In this document: piece by piece, positions 17,571-27,165 of the stretch
How the letters are laid out: each line of letters begins with the position of its first letter
Numbering within the stretch: position 1 is the first letter of the stretch
Assembly: GCF_038049925.1 (NCBI RefSeq)
Contig: NZ_CP145809.1
Location: forward strand, 1,922,001 to 1,986,000
Length of the DNA stretch: 64,000 nucleotides
Direction of reading: 5' to 3'
Origin: Georgenia sp. M64
GTDB taxonomy: Bacteria; Actinomycetota; Actinomycetes; Actinomycetales; Actinomycetaceae
Translations under genes and position numbers: made by a program
Notes under the pieces: generated by a model
Seen by the model: the letters and a program-made list of their open reading frames with translations, nothing else
Told to the model about the DNA's origin: nothing
Database searches by the model: none

Positions 17571-20263
17571 GCGCCGACCAGGGTCGTCACCTCGGCGCGG
17601 ACGGCGTCGAGGGCGCCGCCGAGCGCCGCGACGTCGGTCCCGCCACCCTGGGCGACGTCGTCCTTGCCGCCGCCGCCCCCACCGAGGGTGGTCGCCGCGA
17701 CGCGGACGAGGGCACCGGCCCGCACGCCGGCCTGCCGGGCGGCGGCGTTGGTGGCGACGACGACGACCGGGCGGTCCTTCGCGACGCCGCCGACGGCGAC
17801 GACGGCGGGCGCGGACTCACCGAGGCGCTGGCGCACGTCCAGGGCCAGGGTGCGCAGGTCGTCGGCGGAGGCGACCTCGCCGGCGTCGTGAGTGACGACG
17901 AGCGCGGGGCCGACCCGGTCGGCGGATCCGGCGACCTGGGCCGCGCCCCCGAGCAGCTGGGCCTGGCGCAGCGCCGCCAGCTCCTTCTCGGCGGCCTTGA
18001 GCTTGGCCATGAGCGAGCCGACCCGCTCGGGCAGCTCCTCCGGGCGCCCGCCCAGGATCGTCGAGACCTGGCTGACGAGGGCGTGCTCCTTGGCCTGGTA
18101 GCCGTAGGCGCCCGCGCCGACGAGGGCGTCGACCCGGCGCACGCCCGAGCCGATCGAGGCCTCGCCCAGGAGGGTGACGAGCCCGAGGTTGCCGGTGGAG
18201 GGCACGTGGGTGCCCGCGCACAGCTCCTTCGACCAGTCGCCGCCGATGGAGACGACGCGCACGCGGCGACCGTACTTCTCGCCGAACAGGGCCATCGCCC
18301 CGGCCGCCCGGGCGTCGTCGATGTCCATGATCTCGTCGGTGACGTCGAGGTTCTCCGCGAGCTGGGCGTTGACGCGCCCCTCGATCTCGGACAGGACGTC
18401 CCCGGGCACGGCGGAGCCGTGCCGGAAGTCGAACCGCAGCCGCGACGGCGCGTTCTCGGAGCCGGCCTGGGTCGCCTGGTCGCCGAGGTGCTCGTGGAGG
18501 GCCTTGTGGACCATGTGGGTGGCCGTGTGGGCGCGCGCGATCGCCCGGCGGCGGTCGGTGTCGATGCTCGCCACGCCCGTCTCGTCCAGGGTGAGGGTGC
18601 CCTCGGTGAGGCGCCCGCGGTGCACGGACAGCCCGCGGACCGGGGACTGGACGTCGGCGACGTCGACGATCGCCCCGCCCTGGAAGGAGATCGTGCCCTG
18701 GTCGGCGAGCTGGCCGCCGGCCTCGGCGTAGAACGGGGTGCGGTCCAGGACGACCTCGACGTCCGCGGGAGCGGTCGCGACCGGGGCCGCGACGCCGTCG
18801 ACGAGCAGACCGACGAGGCGCGCCTCGGCGACGGCGTCGGTGTAGCCGAGGAACTCCACCGCGCCGCCGAGGCGGCCGAGGACCTCGTTGTAGACCGCGG
18901 TGTCGACGTGGCCGGACTTCTTGGCCAGGGCGTCGGCGCGGGCACGCTCACGCTGCTCCTGCATGAGGCTGCGGAAGCCCGCCTCGTCGACGCGCACGCC
19001 CTGCTCGGCCGCCATCTCGAGGGTGAGGTCGATGGGGAAGCCGTAGGTGTCGTGGAGCGCGAACGCGTCCGCCCCGCTGAGGACCGACCCGCCCGCGGTG
19101 CGGGCGCGGCTAACGGCGGTGTCGAGGATGGTCGTGCCGGAGGTGAGGGTGCGCCGGAAGGCCTCCTCCTCCTCGTAGGCGACATGGGAGATGCGGTCGA
19201 AGTCGGTGCCGATCTCGGGGTAGGAGTCCTTCATCGCGTCGCGCGACGCCGGCAGCAGGACGGGCAGCGAGGGCTCGTCGACGCCGAGCAGGCGCATCGA
19301 GCGCACCGCGCGGCGGATGACGCGGCGCAGCACGTACCCGCGGCCGTCGTTGCCCGGTCGCACGCCGTCGCCGATGAGCATCATCGCCGAGCGCACGTGG
19401 TCGGCGACGACGCGCATGCGGATGTCGTCGGGGTCGGTGGAGTTGCGGCCCAGGCCGTAGGGACGCCCGCTCATCTCCTGCGCGGCCGCGATGACGGGGT
19501 AGACCTCGTCGATCTCGTAGAAGTTCTCCTTCTCCTGCAGGAGGAACGCGAGCCGCTCGACGCCCAGTCCGGTGTCGATGGCCTTCTTGTCGAGCTCACG
19601 CAGGAGCGGGTAGTCCTTGCCCGAGCCCTCGCCGCGGAGGTACTGGTCGAAGACGAGGTTCCAGATCTCGAGGAAGCGGTCGCCCTGCTTGTCCACCTCG
19701 GGGCCGCCGTCGGGGCCGTACGCCGGTCCGCGGTCGTAGTGGATCTCGGAGGTGGGACCGGCCGGGCCGGGCTGGCCCGTGTCCCAGAAGTTCTCCGCGC
19801 GCGGCTGGGTCTGGATCCGCTCGGCGGGCAGGCCGATCTTGCGGGACCAGATGTCGCGAGCCTCCTCGTCCTGGTCCCAGATGGCCACCCAGAGGCGATC
19901 GCCGTCCAGGCCGTAGCCGCCCTGGTCGCGCGAGGCGGTGAGCAGCTCCCAGGCGTAGGTGATCGCCCCCTCCTTGAAGTAGTCGCCGAAGGAGAAGTTG
20001 CCGCCCATCTGGAAGAAGGTGCCGTGCCGGGTGGTGCGGCCGACCTCCTCGATGTCGTTGGTGCGGATGCACTTCTGCACGCTCGCGACCCGTGGCCAGG
20101 GTGCCTCCTGGGTCCCGATGATGTACGGGATGAAGGGCACCATGCCGGCGATGGTGAACAGGATCGACGGGTCCGGGGAGACCAGGGGGACGCTGGGCAC
20201 GACGGCGTGGTCGTGCTTGGCGAAGTAGTCCAGCCAGCGGGAGCGGATCTCGGCGGTACGCAT
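17567..20263 (-). CDS. alaS: Alanyl-tRNA synthetase
   Basis: Charges tRNA-Ala. 898 residues, family length. Catalytic class II core at about 1-250 (IRSRWLDYFAKHDHAVVPS, RTTRHGTFFQMGGNFSFGDYF, and the GLGVERLAFLLQ motif 3), a tRNA-recognition middle, and an editing domain with HTATHMVHKALHEHLG near 560 and the CAGTHVPSTGNLG zinc site near 660. The C-Ala dimerisation domain ends the protein with a Gly-rich loop (GGGGGGKDD). The ATG follows CGAGGAA. Directly upstream is a 24-bp minisatellite (20313-20440) between this gene and the small membrane-protein pair. Confidence 0.98.
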   Translation of the reverse strand: MRTAEIRSRWLDYFAKHDHAVVPSVPLVSPDPSILFTIAGMVPFIPYIIGTQEAPWPRVASVQKCIRTNDIEEVGRTTRHGTFFQMGGNFSFGDYFKEGAITYAWELLTASRDQGGYGLDGDRLWVAIWDQDEEARDIWSRKIGLPAERIQTQPRAENFWDTGQPGPAGPTSEIHYDRGPAYGPDGGPEVDKQGDRFLEIWNLVFDQYLRGEGSGKDYPLLRELDKKAIDTGLGVERLAFLLQEKENFYEIDEVYPVIAAAQEMSGRPYGLGRNSTDPDDIRMRVVADHVRSAMMLIGDGVRPGNDGRGYVLRRVIRRAVRSMRLLGVDEPSLPVLLPASRDAMKDSYPEIGTDFDRISHVAYEEEEAFRRTLTSGTTILDTAVSRARTAGGSVLSGADAFALHDTYGFPIDLTLEMAAEQGVRVDEAGFRSLMQEQRERARADALAKKSGHVDTAVYNEVLGRLGGAVEFLGYTDAVAEARLVGLLVDGVAAPVATAPADVEVVLDRTPFYAEAGGQLADQGTISFQGGAIVDVADVQSPVRGLSVHRGRLTEGTLTLDETGVASIDTDRRRAIARAHTATHMVHKALHEHLGDQATQAGSENAPSRLRFDFRHGSAVPGDVLSEIEGRVNAQLAENLDVTDEIMDIDDARAAGAMALFGEKYGRRVRVVSIGGDWSKELCAGTHVPSTGNLGLVTLLGEASIGSGVRRVDALVGAGAYGYQAKEHALVSQVSTILGGRPEELPERVGSLMAKLKAAEKELAALRQAQLLGGAAQVAGSADRVGPALVVTHDAGEVASADDLRTLALDVRQRLGESAPAVVAVGGVAKDRPVVVVATNAAARQAGVRAGALVRVAATTLGGGGGGKDDVAQGGGTDVAALGGALDAVRAEVTTLVGA

Positions 20264-20312
20264 GGTTCCTCGGGTTCGTGTCGGTGCTGGGGTGCGGCGG
20301 TGGTGCGGTCAC

Positions 20313-20440
20313 GTGGTGCTGTGGTGGTCCGGTCACCTAGTGCGGTGGCCACGTGGTGCTGTGGTGGTGCGGCCACGTGGTGCTGTGGTGGTGCGGCCAC
20401 ATGGTGCTGTGGTGGTGCGGTCACGTGGTGCGGTGGCCGC
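20313..20440. repeat. 24-bp minisatellite upstream of alaS
   Basis: Unit gtggtgctgtggtggtgc plus ggccac: copies at 20313-20336, 20353-20376, 20377-20400 and 20401-20424. Shorter 16-bp variants lie at 20337 and 20425. It occupies most of the alaS 5' region; any alaS leader or promoter must lie in or right next to it. Confidence 0.9.
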
Positions 20441-20494
20441 GTGGTGCTCTCGTGCGGTGACGTGCTGAGGGCGGCGCGCGTTGCCCCTCACGGA

Positions 20495-20770
20495 CTACAA
20501 CGCAGATGCCAGGTCGTCGTCTTCCGTGGTGGCCCAGGGCTGCGGCGTCGTGGGTGCGGCCCGGCGCCGGGCGACCTCGGCCCGGGCGGCGGCGACGGCG
20601 TCCTCGTCGGGCAGCAGCGCCGCGCGCAGCTCGGCCTCGCGCTCGTGGTAGGCCGCGGAGAGCTCTCCCGGAAGGGCTCGCAGGCGCTGCAGCAAGGAGG
20701 GGGCCCGTGCTGCCAGGACGACGGCGGCGGAGCCGACGACGACGAGCCCGACGACCAGACGGACGCCCAT
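20495..20770 (-). CDS. Small hypothetical single-pass membrane protein
   Basis: 91 residues, not recognised. One N-terminal hydrophobic helix (about 3-22, VRLVVGLVVVGSAAVVLAA), then a charged Ala/Arg/Glu-rich helix (about 30-70) and an acidic tail. ATG start overlapping the DUF948 stop by one base (TGATG), so it is translated with it. Proteins of this shape commonly sit between DUF948 and alaS in actinobacteria. Possible envelope role; no catalytic motif. Confidence 0.75.
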   Translation of the reverse strand: MGVRLVVGLVVVGSAAVVLAARAPSLLQRLRALPGELSAAYHEREAELRAALLPDEDAVAAARAEVARRRAAPTTPQPWATTEDDDLASAL

Positions 20771-21120
20771 CAGCGGCCCTTCCCGCCCAGGACCCGCCGC
20801 ACCGCGTAGGAGAAGGCGGAGACCTTGATGAGGGGCCCGCCCACCGTGGCGGCGACCAGGGTCGTCAGGGCCGAGACGTCCTCGGTGACCTGCGCGGCCG
20901 AGGTGGTGATGGTGTCGACCTTGGCGAGCTGACCGTTGGCCGCGCGGACGGTCTCCACGGCCTCGTCCAGCGCCGGCAGGGTGTGCTCGGTGAGCTGGTG
21001 CACGGTGCCGCGGGCCTCGTCCAGAACCCGGCCGAGCTTGAGCAGCGGCACGGCCAGGAACGCGACCAGGGCGACGAACGCCAGCGCGGCGATCAGTCCG
21101 GCGATGTCACCGAGCGACAT
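20770..21120 (-). CDS. DUF948 family membrane protein
   Basis: 116 residues. N-terminal transmembrane segment at about 7-27 (GLIAALAFVALVAFLAVPLLK), then an amphipathic, coiled-coil-like stretch (LGRVLDEARGTVHQL...LDEAVETVRAANGQLAKVDTI) and a short second hydrophobic piece ending VRRVLGGKGR. This is the DUF948 pattern, general-stress-associated in some Gram-positives, with unknown biochemical role. ATG start after GAGGAG. A TAGGCT -10-like hexamer at 21172-21177 would start an mRNA with a leader of about 45 bases, independent of rpsD. Confidence 0.8.
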   Translation of the reverse strand: MSLGDIAGLIAALAFVALVAFLAVPLLKLGRVLDEARGTVHQLTEHTLPALDEAVETVRAANGQLAKVDTITTSAAQVTEDVSALTTLVAATVGGPLIKVSAFSYAVRRVLGGKGR

Positions 21121-21189
21121 GTGTTCTCCTCGTACCGGTGGGCACCGGCGGGTTGCGCCGGTCTGCCGGGGAAGCCTACCCGTAGGACG

Positions 21190-21232
21190 ACGACGCCCCG
21201 GGCACCGGCAAGCCGGCCGCCCGGGGCGTCGT
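21190..21232 (-). terminator. Hairpin terminator after rpsD
   Basis: Perfect 13-bp inverted repeat acgacgccccggg (21190-21202) and cccggggcgtcgt (21220-21232), with a smaller ccgg hairpin in the loop, starting 12 bases past the rpsD stop. No long U-run follows, which is common in actinobacteria. Confidence 0.8.
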
Positions 21233-21243
21233 GAGCGCTGGGG

Positions 21244-21867
21244 TCAGCGCGAGTAGTACTCGACGACCAGCTGCTCGTTGCAGGTCACGGGGACCTCGGC
21301 GCGCTTGGGGCGGCGGACCAGCTCGGCGCGGAGCTTGGTGAGCTCGACGTCGAGGTAGGACGGCAGGTTGGGCAGCACGTCGCGGTGGGCGCCGGCGGCG
21401 GCGACCTGGAACGGCACCATGGCCTGCGACTTCGGCTTGACCTGGATGACCTGGCCGGGCTTGACCCGGAAGGAGGGCCGGTCGACCAGCTTGCCGTCGA
21501 CGAGGATGTGACGGTGCACCACGGCCTGGCGGGCCTGGGCGATGGTGCGGGCGAAGCCCGAGCGCAGGACGAGCGCGTCCAGGCGCATCTCGAGCAGCTC
21601 GACCAGCGACTCACCGGTCAGGGCCTGCTCGCGCTTGGCCTCCTCGAACACCCGCTGGATCTGGGCCTCGCGGATGCCGTACTGGGCGCGCAGACGCTGC
21701 TTCTCCTTCAGACGCACCGCGTAGTCGGACTCGGTGCGGCGACGGGCGCGGCCGTGCTCACCGGGGCCGTAGGGGCGCTTCTCGAAGTACTTGACCGCCT
21801 TGGGGGTCAGGGCGATGCCGAGGGCGCGCGAGAGGCGCACCTGACGGCGCGTGCGGGAGACTGCCAT
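21244..21867 (-). CDS. rpsD: 30S ribosomal protein S4
   Basis: Primary 16S-binding protein and small-subunit assembly initiator. 207 residues. N-terminal S4 domain has YGPGEHGRARR and KEKQRLRAQYGIREAQIQRVF; the S4 RNA-binding fold covers about 95-160 (MRLDALVLRSGFARTIAQAR, VVHRHILVDGKLVDRPSFRV). The C-terminus VICNEQ-type segment (VTCNEQLVVEYYSR) is intact. No Cys4 zinc knuckle is present at the N-terminus, so it is a zinc-independent form. ATG start after AGGACG. Stand-alone unit with its own promoter and terminator, not part of an S13-S11 operon. Confidence 0.98.
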   Translation of the reverse strand: MAVSRTRRQVRLSRALGIALTPKAVKYFEKRPYGPGEHGRARRRTESDYAVRLKEKQRLRAQYGIREAQIQRVFEEAKREQALTGESLVELLEMRLDALVLRSGFARTIAQARQAVVHRHILVDGKLVDRPSFRVKPGQVIQVKPKSQAMVPFQVAAAGAHRDVLPNLPSYLDVELTKLRAELVRRPKRAEVPVTCNEQLVVEYYSR

Positions 21868-21992
21868 GTGTTTCGTCCTGTCGTGTCGGTGACGTCACCG
21901 CGGCGGACGGGATGTCCGGACGGTGCGGGGTCGACCTCGTGGCCATGACCCCAGGTGGCTGCCGACCGCGGGCGCGAACGAGCCCGCACGGC

Positions 21993-22007
21993 AACCTCAC
22001 GAGGTTA
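21993..22007 (-). promoter_or_regulatory. rpsD -10 element overlapping a 14-bp palindrome
   Basis: TAACCT (minus strand, 22002-22007) fits TAnnnT. It overlaps the perfect palindrome AACCTC-N2-GAGGTT (21993-22006), just after the rarA stop. The implied leader is about 130 bases. The palindrome could be an operator or a 5' hairpin; S4 feedback cannot be judged from sequence. Confidence 0.45.
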
Positions 22008-22010
22008 GCA

Positions 22011-23366
22011 CTACCGCTCGGCGAGGATCTGACGGATCCGGGTGAGCCGGGCTGTGATGTCCCGCTCGTGGCCGTGAGCGGTGGGCTCGTAGTACCGCGT
22101 GCCGTCCAGCTCGTCGGGGGCGTACTGCTGGCCGACGATCCCGTGCGGGTAGGAGTGGGCGTAGCGGTAGCCGTCCCCGTGGCCGTGCTGCTTGGCCCCG
22201 GCGTAGTGGGCGTCGCGCAGGTGCGCCGGGACCGGCCCGGCCTTGCCGGCGCGGACGTCGGCGATGGCGGCGTCCACTGCGGCGTAGGCGGCGTTGGACT
22301 TCGGTGCCGTGGCCACGTGCACGACCGCCTCGGCGAGGATGATCCGCGCCTCGGGCATCCCGATGAGGGCCACCGCCTGGGCGGCGGCGACGGCGGTCTG
22401 CAGCGCGGAGGGGTCGGCCATGCCGACGTCCTCGGCCGCCGCGATGACGATCCGCCGGGCGATGAAGCGCGGGTCCTCCCCCGCGACGACCATGCGGGCG
22501 AGGTAGTGCAGGGCGGCGTCGACGTCCGAGCCGCGCATGGACTTGATGAAGGCGGAGATGACGTCGTAGTGCTGGTCGCCGGCCCGGTCGTACCGCACCG
22601 CGGCGACGTCGATGGCCCGTTCGACGGCCTCGAGGGTGATCGCGTCCTCGCCGGCGGCGTCGGCTGAGCCGGCGGCGGCCTCGAGGATGGTCAGCGCCTT
22701 GCGCGCGTCCGCCCCGGCAAGGCGCACCAGGTGGTCCTCGGCGGCCTCGTCCAGGGCGAGGGAGCCGCCGAGCCCGCGCTCGTCGTCGAGGGCGCGGCGC
22801 ACGAGGGCGCGCACGTCCTCCTCCGCGAGCGGGCGCAGCGTGAGCAGCAGCGAGCGGGACAGCAGCGGTGAGATGACCGAGAAGCTCGGGTTCTCGGTGG
22901 TGGCGGCCACGAGCGTGACCCACCGGTTCTCCACGCTCGGCAGCAGCGCGTCCTGCTGGGACTTGGAGAAGCGGTGGACCTCGTCGATGAAGAGGACCGT
23001 CTCCTCCCCCGAGGTCACCAGGCGCCGGCGGGCGTCCTCCACGACGGCGCGGACGTCCTTGACGCCGGCGGTGACGGCGGAGAGCTCGGTGAAGCGCCGG
23101 CCCGAGGCGTGCGCGACGAGGTAGGCCAGCGTCGTCTTGCCCGTGCCGGGCGGCCCCCACAGCACCACCGACGACGGCGCGATCCGGCGCCGCCCCTCGG
23201 GTGCGGGCTCGACGAGGCGGCGCAGGGGCGAGCCCGGCTCGAGCAGGTGCTCCTGGCCGAGCACCTCCTCCAGGGAGGCCGGGCGCATGCGCACGGCCAG
23301 GGGCGCCCCGCTGCCGACGGCAGGGACGCCGGCGTCGTCGGCTCCGGCCGCCTCGAACAGGTCCAC
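22011..23366 (-). CDS. rarA: Replication-associated recombination protein A (RarA/MgsA AAA+ ATPase)
   Basis: Clamp-loader-like ATPase acting at stalled replication forks. 451 residues. N-terminal [20 protein letters not shown], Walker [10 protein letters not shown] near residue 66, Walker [10 protein letters not shown] near 115, sensor 1 [10 protein letters not shown] near 145. The C-terminal RarA signature includes [39 protein letters not shown] (about 255-300) and [10 protein letters not shown]-like text near the end. The GTG at 23366 lies seven bases after TAGGCT (23374-23379) with no ribosome site, so it is likely leaderless. Divergent from the MMPL gene across 67 bases. The frame is open far upstream but unrelated to the family. 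Confidence 0.95.
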   Translation of the reverse strand: MDLFEAAGADDAGVPAVGSGAPLAVRMRPASLEEVLGQEHLLEPGSPLRRLVEPAPEGRRRIAPSSVVLWGPPGTGKTTLAYLVAHASGRRFTELSAVTAGVKDVRAVVEDARRRLVTSGEETVLFIDEVHRFSKSQQDALLPSVENRWVTLVAATTENPSFSVISPLLSRSLLLTLRPLAEEDVRALVRRALDDERGLGGSLALDEAAEDHLVRLAGADARKALTILEAAAGSADAAGEDAITLEAVERAIDVAAVRYDRAGDQHYDVISAFIKSMRGSDVDAALHYLARMVVAGEDPRFIARRIVIAAAEDVGMADPSALQTAVAAAQAVALIGMPEARIILAEAVVHVATAPKSNAAYAAVDAAIADVRAGKAGPVPAHLRDAHYAGAKQHGHGDGYRYAHSYPHGIVGQQYAPDELDGTRYYEPTAHGHERDITARLTRIRQILAER

Positions 23367-23373
23367 GCCCCGG

Positions 23374-23379
23374 AGCCTA
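23374..23379 (-). promoter_or_regulatory. -10 element for leaderless rarA mRNA
   Basis: TAGGCT on the minus strand ends seven bases before the GTG start of rarA; no -35 consensus and no Shine-Dalgarno. Confidence 0.55.
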
Positions 23380-23433
23380 CGCAACGTCGCGCCCGTGGCC
23401 TGGAGGACCTCCCCGCGGTGGAAGACTGGGCGC

Positions 23434-25695
23434 GTGTTCGACCGCCTCGGCCGCCTCGTCACGCGGCACCCACGCTCCGTGGTCCTGCTGTGGACCCTCG
23501 TCTCGCTGGCCGCGCTGCTCGTGGCGTTCACGGGGCTGGGCGGCGACAGCCTCTTCGACCGGCTCCGCACGGGCGAGCCCACTGTGCCGGGATCGGAGAG
23601 CCAGCGGGCGCGCGAGATCCTCGAGGGGGACCGTGAGAGCGGGGACCAGGTCACCCTCCTCGTCGAGGGTGCCGACCTCACCGACACCGAGCAGACCGCC
23701 GGGATCGCCGAGGCCCTCGCCCCGGCCCACGCCGACCTCACCGCCATCGACGGCGTCGACCAGGTGGTCGACGCCTTCCTCCTGCCCGAGGGCCTGGCCA
23801 ACCCCGCGGCGGCCGGCCTCGTCTCGAGCGCGCAGGACGGCTTCCTCGTCGCCGTCACCCTGGACCCGGGCCTAGACGACGACGAGGCCGCGCTCGCCCA
23901 CGACGCGGTCGTCGAGCGTCTCGAGCAGGTGCCGGCGGACCTGGCCGGCGTCGCTCCCGACGTCCGCGGGACGACCAGCTCGAACGAGATCATCGCCGGG
24001 GAGATCGTCGAGCAGGTCGAGGAGGACCTCGTCACCGGCGAGGCGGTGGCCCTGCCGGTCTCCCTGCTCATCATGGTGGTGGTCTTCGGCGGGTTCCTCG
24101 CGGCGAGCCTGCCGCTCATGGGCGCCGTCGCCTCGATCTTCGCCGGGCTGGGTGTCCTGCTCGTCATGAGCTACGGCGTCGACATCGACTCGTTCGTCAT
24201 CAACGTCGTCACCGTCCTGGGCCTGGGCCTGTCGATCGACTACGGCCTGCTCATCGTCTCCCGCTTCCGGGAGGAGGCGCACCGGCTCGTCGGCGACGGC
24301 GCCGAACCGGTCGCGGTCCAGGCGCGGCGGCGCCGGCACCGCCGCAACCCGCTCGTGGTGCAGGCGGTGCGCGCGACCGTGGCCACGGCCGGGCGCACGG
24401 TGCTCTTCTCCGCCGTCACGGTCGCCTTCGCGATCTCGGGGCTGCTGCTCCTGCGGCCGGACGTGCTGCGCTCGATCGGTGCCGCCGCCGTCGCCGTGGT
24501 GATCCTCGCCGTCTTCTCCGCCGTCGTCTTCGTCCCCGCCGTCATCGTCCTGCTCGGGGAGCGGCTCCTGCGACCCTCCGCGCTGGGGCGGGTCCCCGGC
24601 CTGCGGGTGCTCGTGCGGGGCCTGGGCGACGTCGCACCCGCGGAGGGCTTCTTCTCCCGGCTCGCCCGCGGCGTGCACCGCCACCCCTGGCTCGTGCTCG
24701 TCGGCGTCGTCGCGCTCCTGGCGGTGCTCGCCTCCCCCGTGCTGGGGCTGACGATGCGCAACTCCACCACCGAGCTCCTGCCCTCGGACTCCGACCAGCG
24801 CGACTACATCGCGGTCCTCGGTGAGGACTACCCCGCCGCGGCGGCGGCAGACGTCCTCGTCGTCGCCGACACCGACGCCGCGGGCGCCGCCGGTCTCGCC
24901 GAGGACGTGGGTGGGCTGCCCGGCGTGGCCGAGGTCCGCGGCCCGGTCCCGGTCGACGACCGCGCTGTGCTCGAGGTGTTCGTCGACGCCGAGGACGCGG
25001 GCGGGCCGGAGGCGACGGCGGTCGTGAGAGAGATCCGCGCGCTCGACCCCGGGTTCGAGACGTGGGTCGCCGGGCAGGCCGCCAACCAGGCCGACTTCAA
25101 CGACGCCATCGTCGAGGGGCTGCCGCTGGCCGGCGGGATCATCGTGCTGGCGATCTTCGTCCTGCTCTTCCTCATGACCGGCTCGCTGCTAGTCCCGCTC
25201 AAGGCGTTGGTCATCAACCTCTTCTCCCTCGCGGCCTCGCTCGGGGTGACCGTGTGGGTCTTCCAGGAGGGCCACGGCGCCGACCTCCTGGGGTTCACGC
25301 CCGTGGCCGGCCTGGAGTCCTACGTCGTGGCCATCGCGGTGGCGTTCGGGTTCGGCCTGGCCATGGACTACGAGGTGTTCCTGCTCTCGCGGATCAAGGA
25401 GTTCTGGGACCTCGGCTACGACAACGACGCCGCGGTCGAGCACGGCCTGCAGCGCTCGGGCCGGATCATCACCTCGGCGGCCCTGGTCATCATCTCGGTG
25501 TTCGCGGGCTTCGCCGCGGGCGACCTCATCGTCATCAAGCAGGCCGGCGTCGCGCTGGCCCTGACGGTCCTCATCGACGCCACGCTCGTGCGGATGCTCC
25601 TCGTCCCGGCGACCATGACGCTGCTCGGGCGGTGGAACTGGTGGGCGCCCGCGCCGATGCGGGCCCTGTACGACCGGCTCAAGATCGTCCACTGA
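23434..25695 (+). CDS. MMPL/RND family transporter
   Basis: 753-residue proton-driven exporter of the MMPL type. Two homologous halves, each with one transmembrane helix, an extracytoplasmic domain and a five-helix bundle. First helix at about 14-34 ([22 protein letters not shown]), first bundle about 200-370 with [19 protein letters not shown], second half from about 410 with [20 protein letters not shown] near 645. The two paired DYGL/DYEV motifs are the family proton-relay sites. GTG start chosen at the conserved N-terminus ([16 protein letters not shown]); no Shine-Dalgarno. The substrate (lipid, siderophore or drug) cannot be told from sequence. Confidence 0.9.
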   Translation: MFDRLGRLVTRHPRSVVLLWTLVSLAALLVAFTGLGGDSLFDRLRTGEPTVPGSESQRAREILEGDRESGDQVTLLVEGADLTDTEQTAGIAEALAPAHADLTAIDGVDQVVDAFLLPEGLANPAAAGLVSSAQDGFLVAVTLDPGLDDDEAALAHDAVVERLEQVPADLAGVAPDVRGTTSSNEIIAGEIVEQVEEDLVTGEAVALPVSLLIMVVVFGGFLAASLPLMGAVASIFAGLGVLLVMSYGVDIDSFVINVVTVLGLGLSIDYGLLIVSRFREEAHRLVGDGAEPVAVQARRRRHRRNPLVVQAVRATVATAGRTVLFSAVTVAFAISGLLLLRPDVLRSIGAAAVAVVILAVFSAVVFVPAVIVLLGERLLRPSALGRVPGLRVLVRGLGDVAPAEGFFSRLARGVHRHPWLVLVGVVALLAVLASPVLGLTMRNSTTELLPSDSDQRDYIAVLGEDYPAAAAADVLVVADTDAAGAAGLAEDVGGLPGVAEVRGPVPVDDRAVLEVFVDAEDAGGPEATAVVREIRALDPGFETWVAGQAANQADFNDAIVEGLPLAGGIIVLAIFVLLFLMTGSLLVPLKALVINLFSLAASLGVTVWVFQEGHGADLLGFTPVAGLESYVVAIAVAFGFGLAMDYEVFLLSRIKEFWDLGYDNDAAVEHGLQRSGRIITSAALVIISVFAGFAAGDLIVIKQAGVALALTVLIDATLVRMLLVPATMTLLGRWNWWAPAPMRALYDRLKIVH

Positions 25696-25735
25696 CCGCG
25701 GGCCGCGCCGACGCACGCTCGTCCGGCGACCGCCG

Positions 25736-26353
25736 TCAGAAGCGCGACAGGTCGCCCGCGCCCTCCCGCAGCACCTCGGGCGCCCCGGAGGTGAGGTCGA
25801 CGACCGTGGTGGGTTCCGCGTCGTCGACGTCAGCGTCCACGACGGCGTCGAGGAGGTGTCCCAGGTGCTCGGCGACCTCCCAGCCGGTGGTCATCGGCAG
25901 CTCCTCACCGGGGAGGATGAGGGTGCTCGAGACGAGCGGTTCGCCCAGCTCTGCGAGGATCGCCTGGCTGATCCGGTGGTCGGGGATGCGGGCGCCCACG
26001 GTGTGCTTCCTGGGGTGGAGCATCCGCCGCGGCACCTCCTTGGTGCCCCGGAGGATGAAGGTGTAGGGCCCGGGCGTCGCGGACTTGACGAGGCGGAAGG
26101 CCCGGTTGTCGACGATGACGAACTGCCCGAGCTGGGCGAAGTCCCGGCACATCAGCGTGAAGTGGTGGGTGTCACCGAGCTGGCGGATCGCGCGGATCCG
26201 GTCCAGCCCCGCCTTGTTGTCCAGGGTGCAGCCCAGGGCGTAGCCGGAGTCGGTGGGGTAGGCGATGACCCCCCCGCCGCGCAGCGCGTCGACCACCTGC
26301 CCGACGAGCCGGGGCTGCGGGTCGACCGGGTGGATCTGCAGGGTGCGGGCCAT
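25736..26353 (-). CDS. YciO/Sua5/YrdC-family protein (threonylcarbamoyl-AMP synthase-like)
   Basis: 205 residues with the YrdC fold: GGGVIAYPTDSGYALGCTLDNKAGLDRI near residue 28, the KSATPGPYTFIL nucleotide segment near 105, and GEPLVSSTLILPGEE near 150. The start MARTLQIHPVDPQPR and the STDSGYALGC form match the YciO branch more than TsaC/Sua5 itself. t6A synthesis is possible, but YciO members may have another role. The ATG at 26353 is chosen by homology; an in-frame GTG at 26368 would give a GTGA overlap with the acetyltransferase stop. Last gene of the aspS-GNAT-yciO run. Confidence 0.8.
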   Translation of the reverse strand: MARTLQIHPVDPQPRLVGQVVDALRGGGVIAYPTDSGYALGCTLDNKAGLDRIRAIRQLGDTHHFTLMCRDFAQLGQFVIVDNRAFRLVKSATPGPYTFILRGTKEVPRRMLHPRKHTVGARIPDHRISQAILAELGEPLVSSTLILPGEELPMTTGWEVAEHLGHLLDAVVDADVDDAEPTTVVDLTSGAPEVLREGAGDLSRF

Positions 26354-26364
26354 GAGGGCAGTGT

Positions 26365-27165
26365 TCACCACCGCGGCGCGGCGTGCAGGTTCTCCAGCTC
26401 CGCGGCCACGGTGTACCCGAGGGAGAGGTACAGGGCCCGCGCGGCGTCGTTGTCGGCCCAGGTGCCCAGGTGGACCAGGCCGGTGCCCACCAGGGCGCGC
26501 CGGGTGACCTCGCCGGTCATCGCGGTGGCGACCCCGCGCCGTCGCCAGGCGGGATCGACCGCCACGGCCGAGAGGTGGACGCCGCCCGGGAGCGGCAGGG
26601 CGGAGAGCACGCCGGCGAGGCCGCCGGCGCCGTCGTCGAAACCCACCCAGGTGCGCGACGCGTCGTCCGCGCGCGCCTCGCGCTCGGGGTAGGCGCGGTC
26701 GAGGACCTCCTGCGCCCGGGCGGCCGCCGCCGGTCCCGTGCCGAGGTCGCGCACCCGACCGGCGTCCGGATGACGCGGCGGCGCGGCGGTGCACGTGAGC
26801 CAGTCCCAGGGGCGACCGGGCCGCAGGCCGAGCCGCTCGCGTGCGGCCGGGTCGACGGCGTCCCACGTCCCGCGCGGGAGCAGGGCGCTGACGACGGCGC
26901 GGGCCGGGGTCGGGTCGACGGGCCCGGCCCGGCCGCTGACCTCGGCCAGGAGCGCGGCGAGGTCGGCGGGCCGTCCCAGCCCGACCAGGCCCGTGCCGCC
27001 GCATCGCTCGACGAGCGCGACCGCCGGGGCGGGCGCGGTGGCGGCCCCGGACGTCGTGGTCCACACGTCGAGCAGGCGGAACCGTCCCGCGTTCGCGCGC
27101 CAGAACGGCCAGCGGTCCAGGACGTCCTGGCCGCCGGCCGTCAACCGGTCCGTCCGCGCGCTCAC
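26365..27165 (-). CDS. GNAT-family N-acetyltransferase
   Basis: 266 residues. The C-terminal 110 residues are a GNAT domain: beta4 [21 protein letters not shown] carries the acetyl-CoA loop (RRRGVA), followed by [20 protein letters not shown]. The N-terminal 150 residues form a degenerate region that may be a second GNAT-like fold ([10 protein letters not shown]...[17 protein letters not shown]); it lacks the CoA loop. The GTG start overlaps the aspS stop by four bases (GTGA). Substrate unknown; could act on an amine metabolite or protein. Confidence 0.8.
   Translation of the reverse strand: MSARTDRLTAGGQDVLDRWPFWRANAGRFRLLDVWTTTSGAATAPAPAVALVERCGGTGLVGLGRPADLAALLAEVSGRAGPVDPTPARAVVSALLPRGTWDAVDPAARERLGLRPGRPWDWLTCTAAPPRHPDAGRVRDLGTGPAAAARAQEVLDRAYPEREARADDASRTWVGFDDGAGGLAGVLSALPLPGGVHLSAVAVDPAWRRRGVATAMTGEVTRRALVGTGLVHLGTWADNDAARALYLSLGYTVAAELENLHAAPRW

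Noticed and set aside
17288-20809. A 1,173-codon plus-strand open frame opposite alaS
   Set aside because: GC-rich antisense shadow; the minus strand gives a full alanyl-tRNA synthetase with all motifs.
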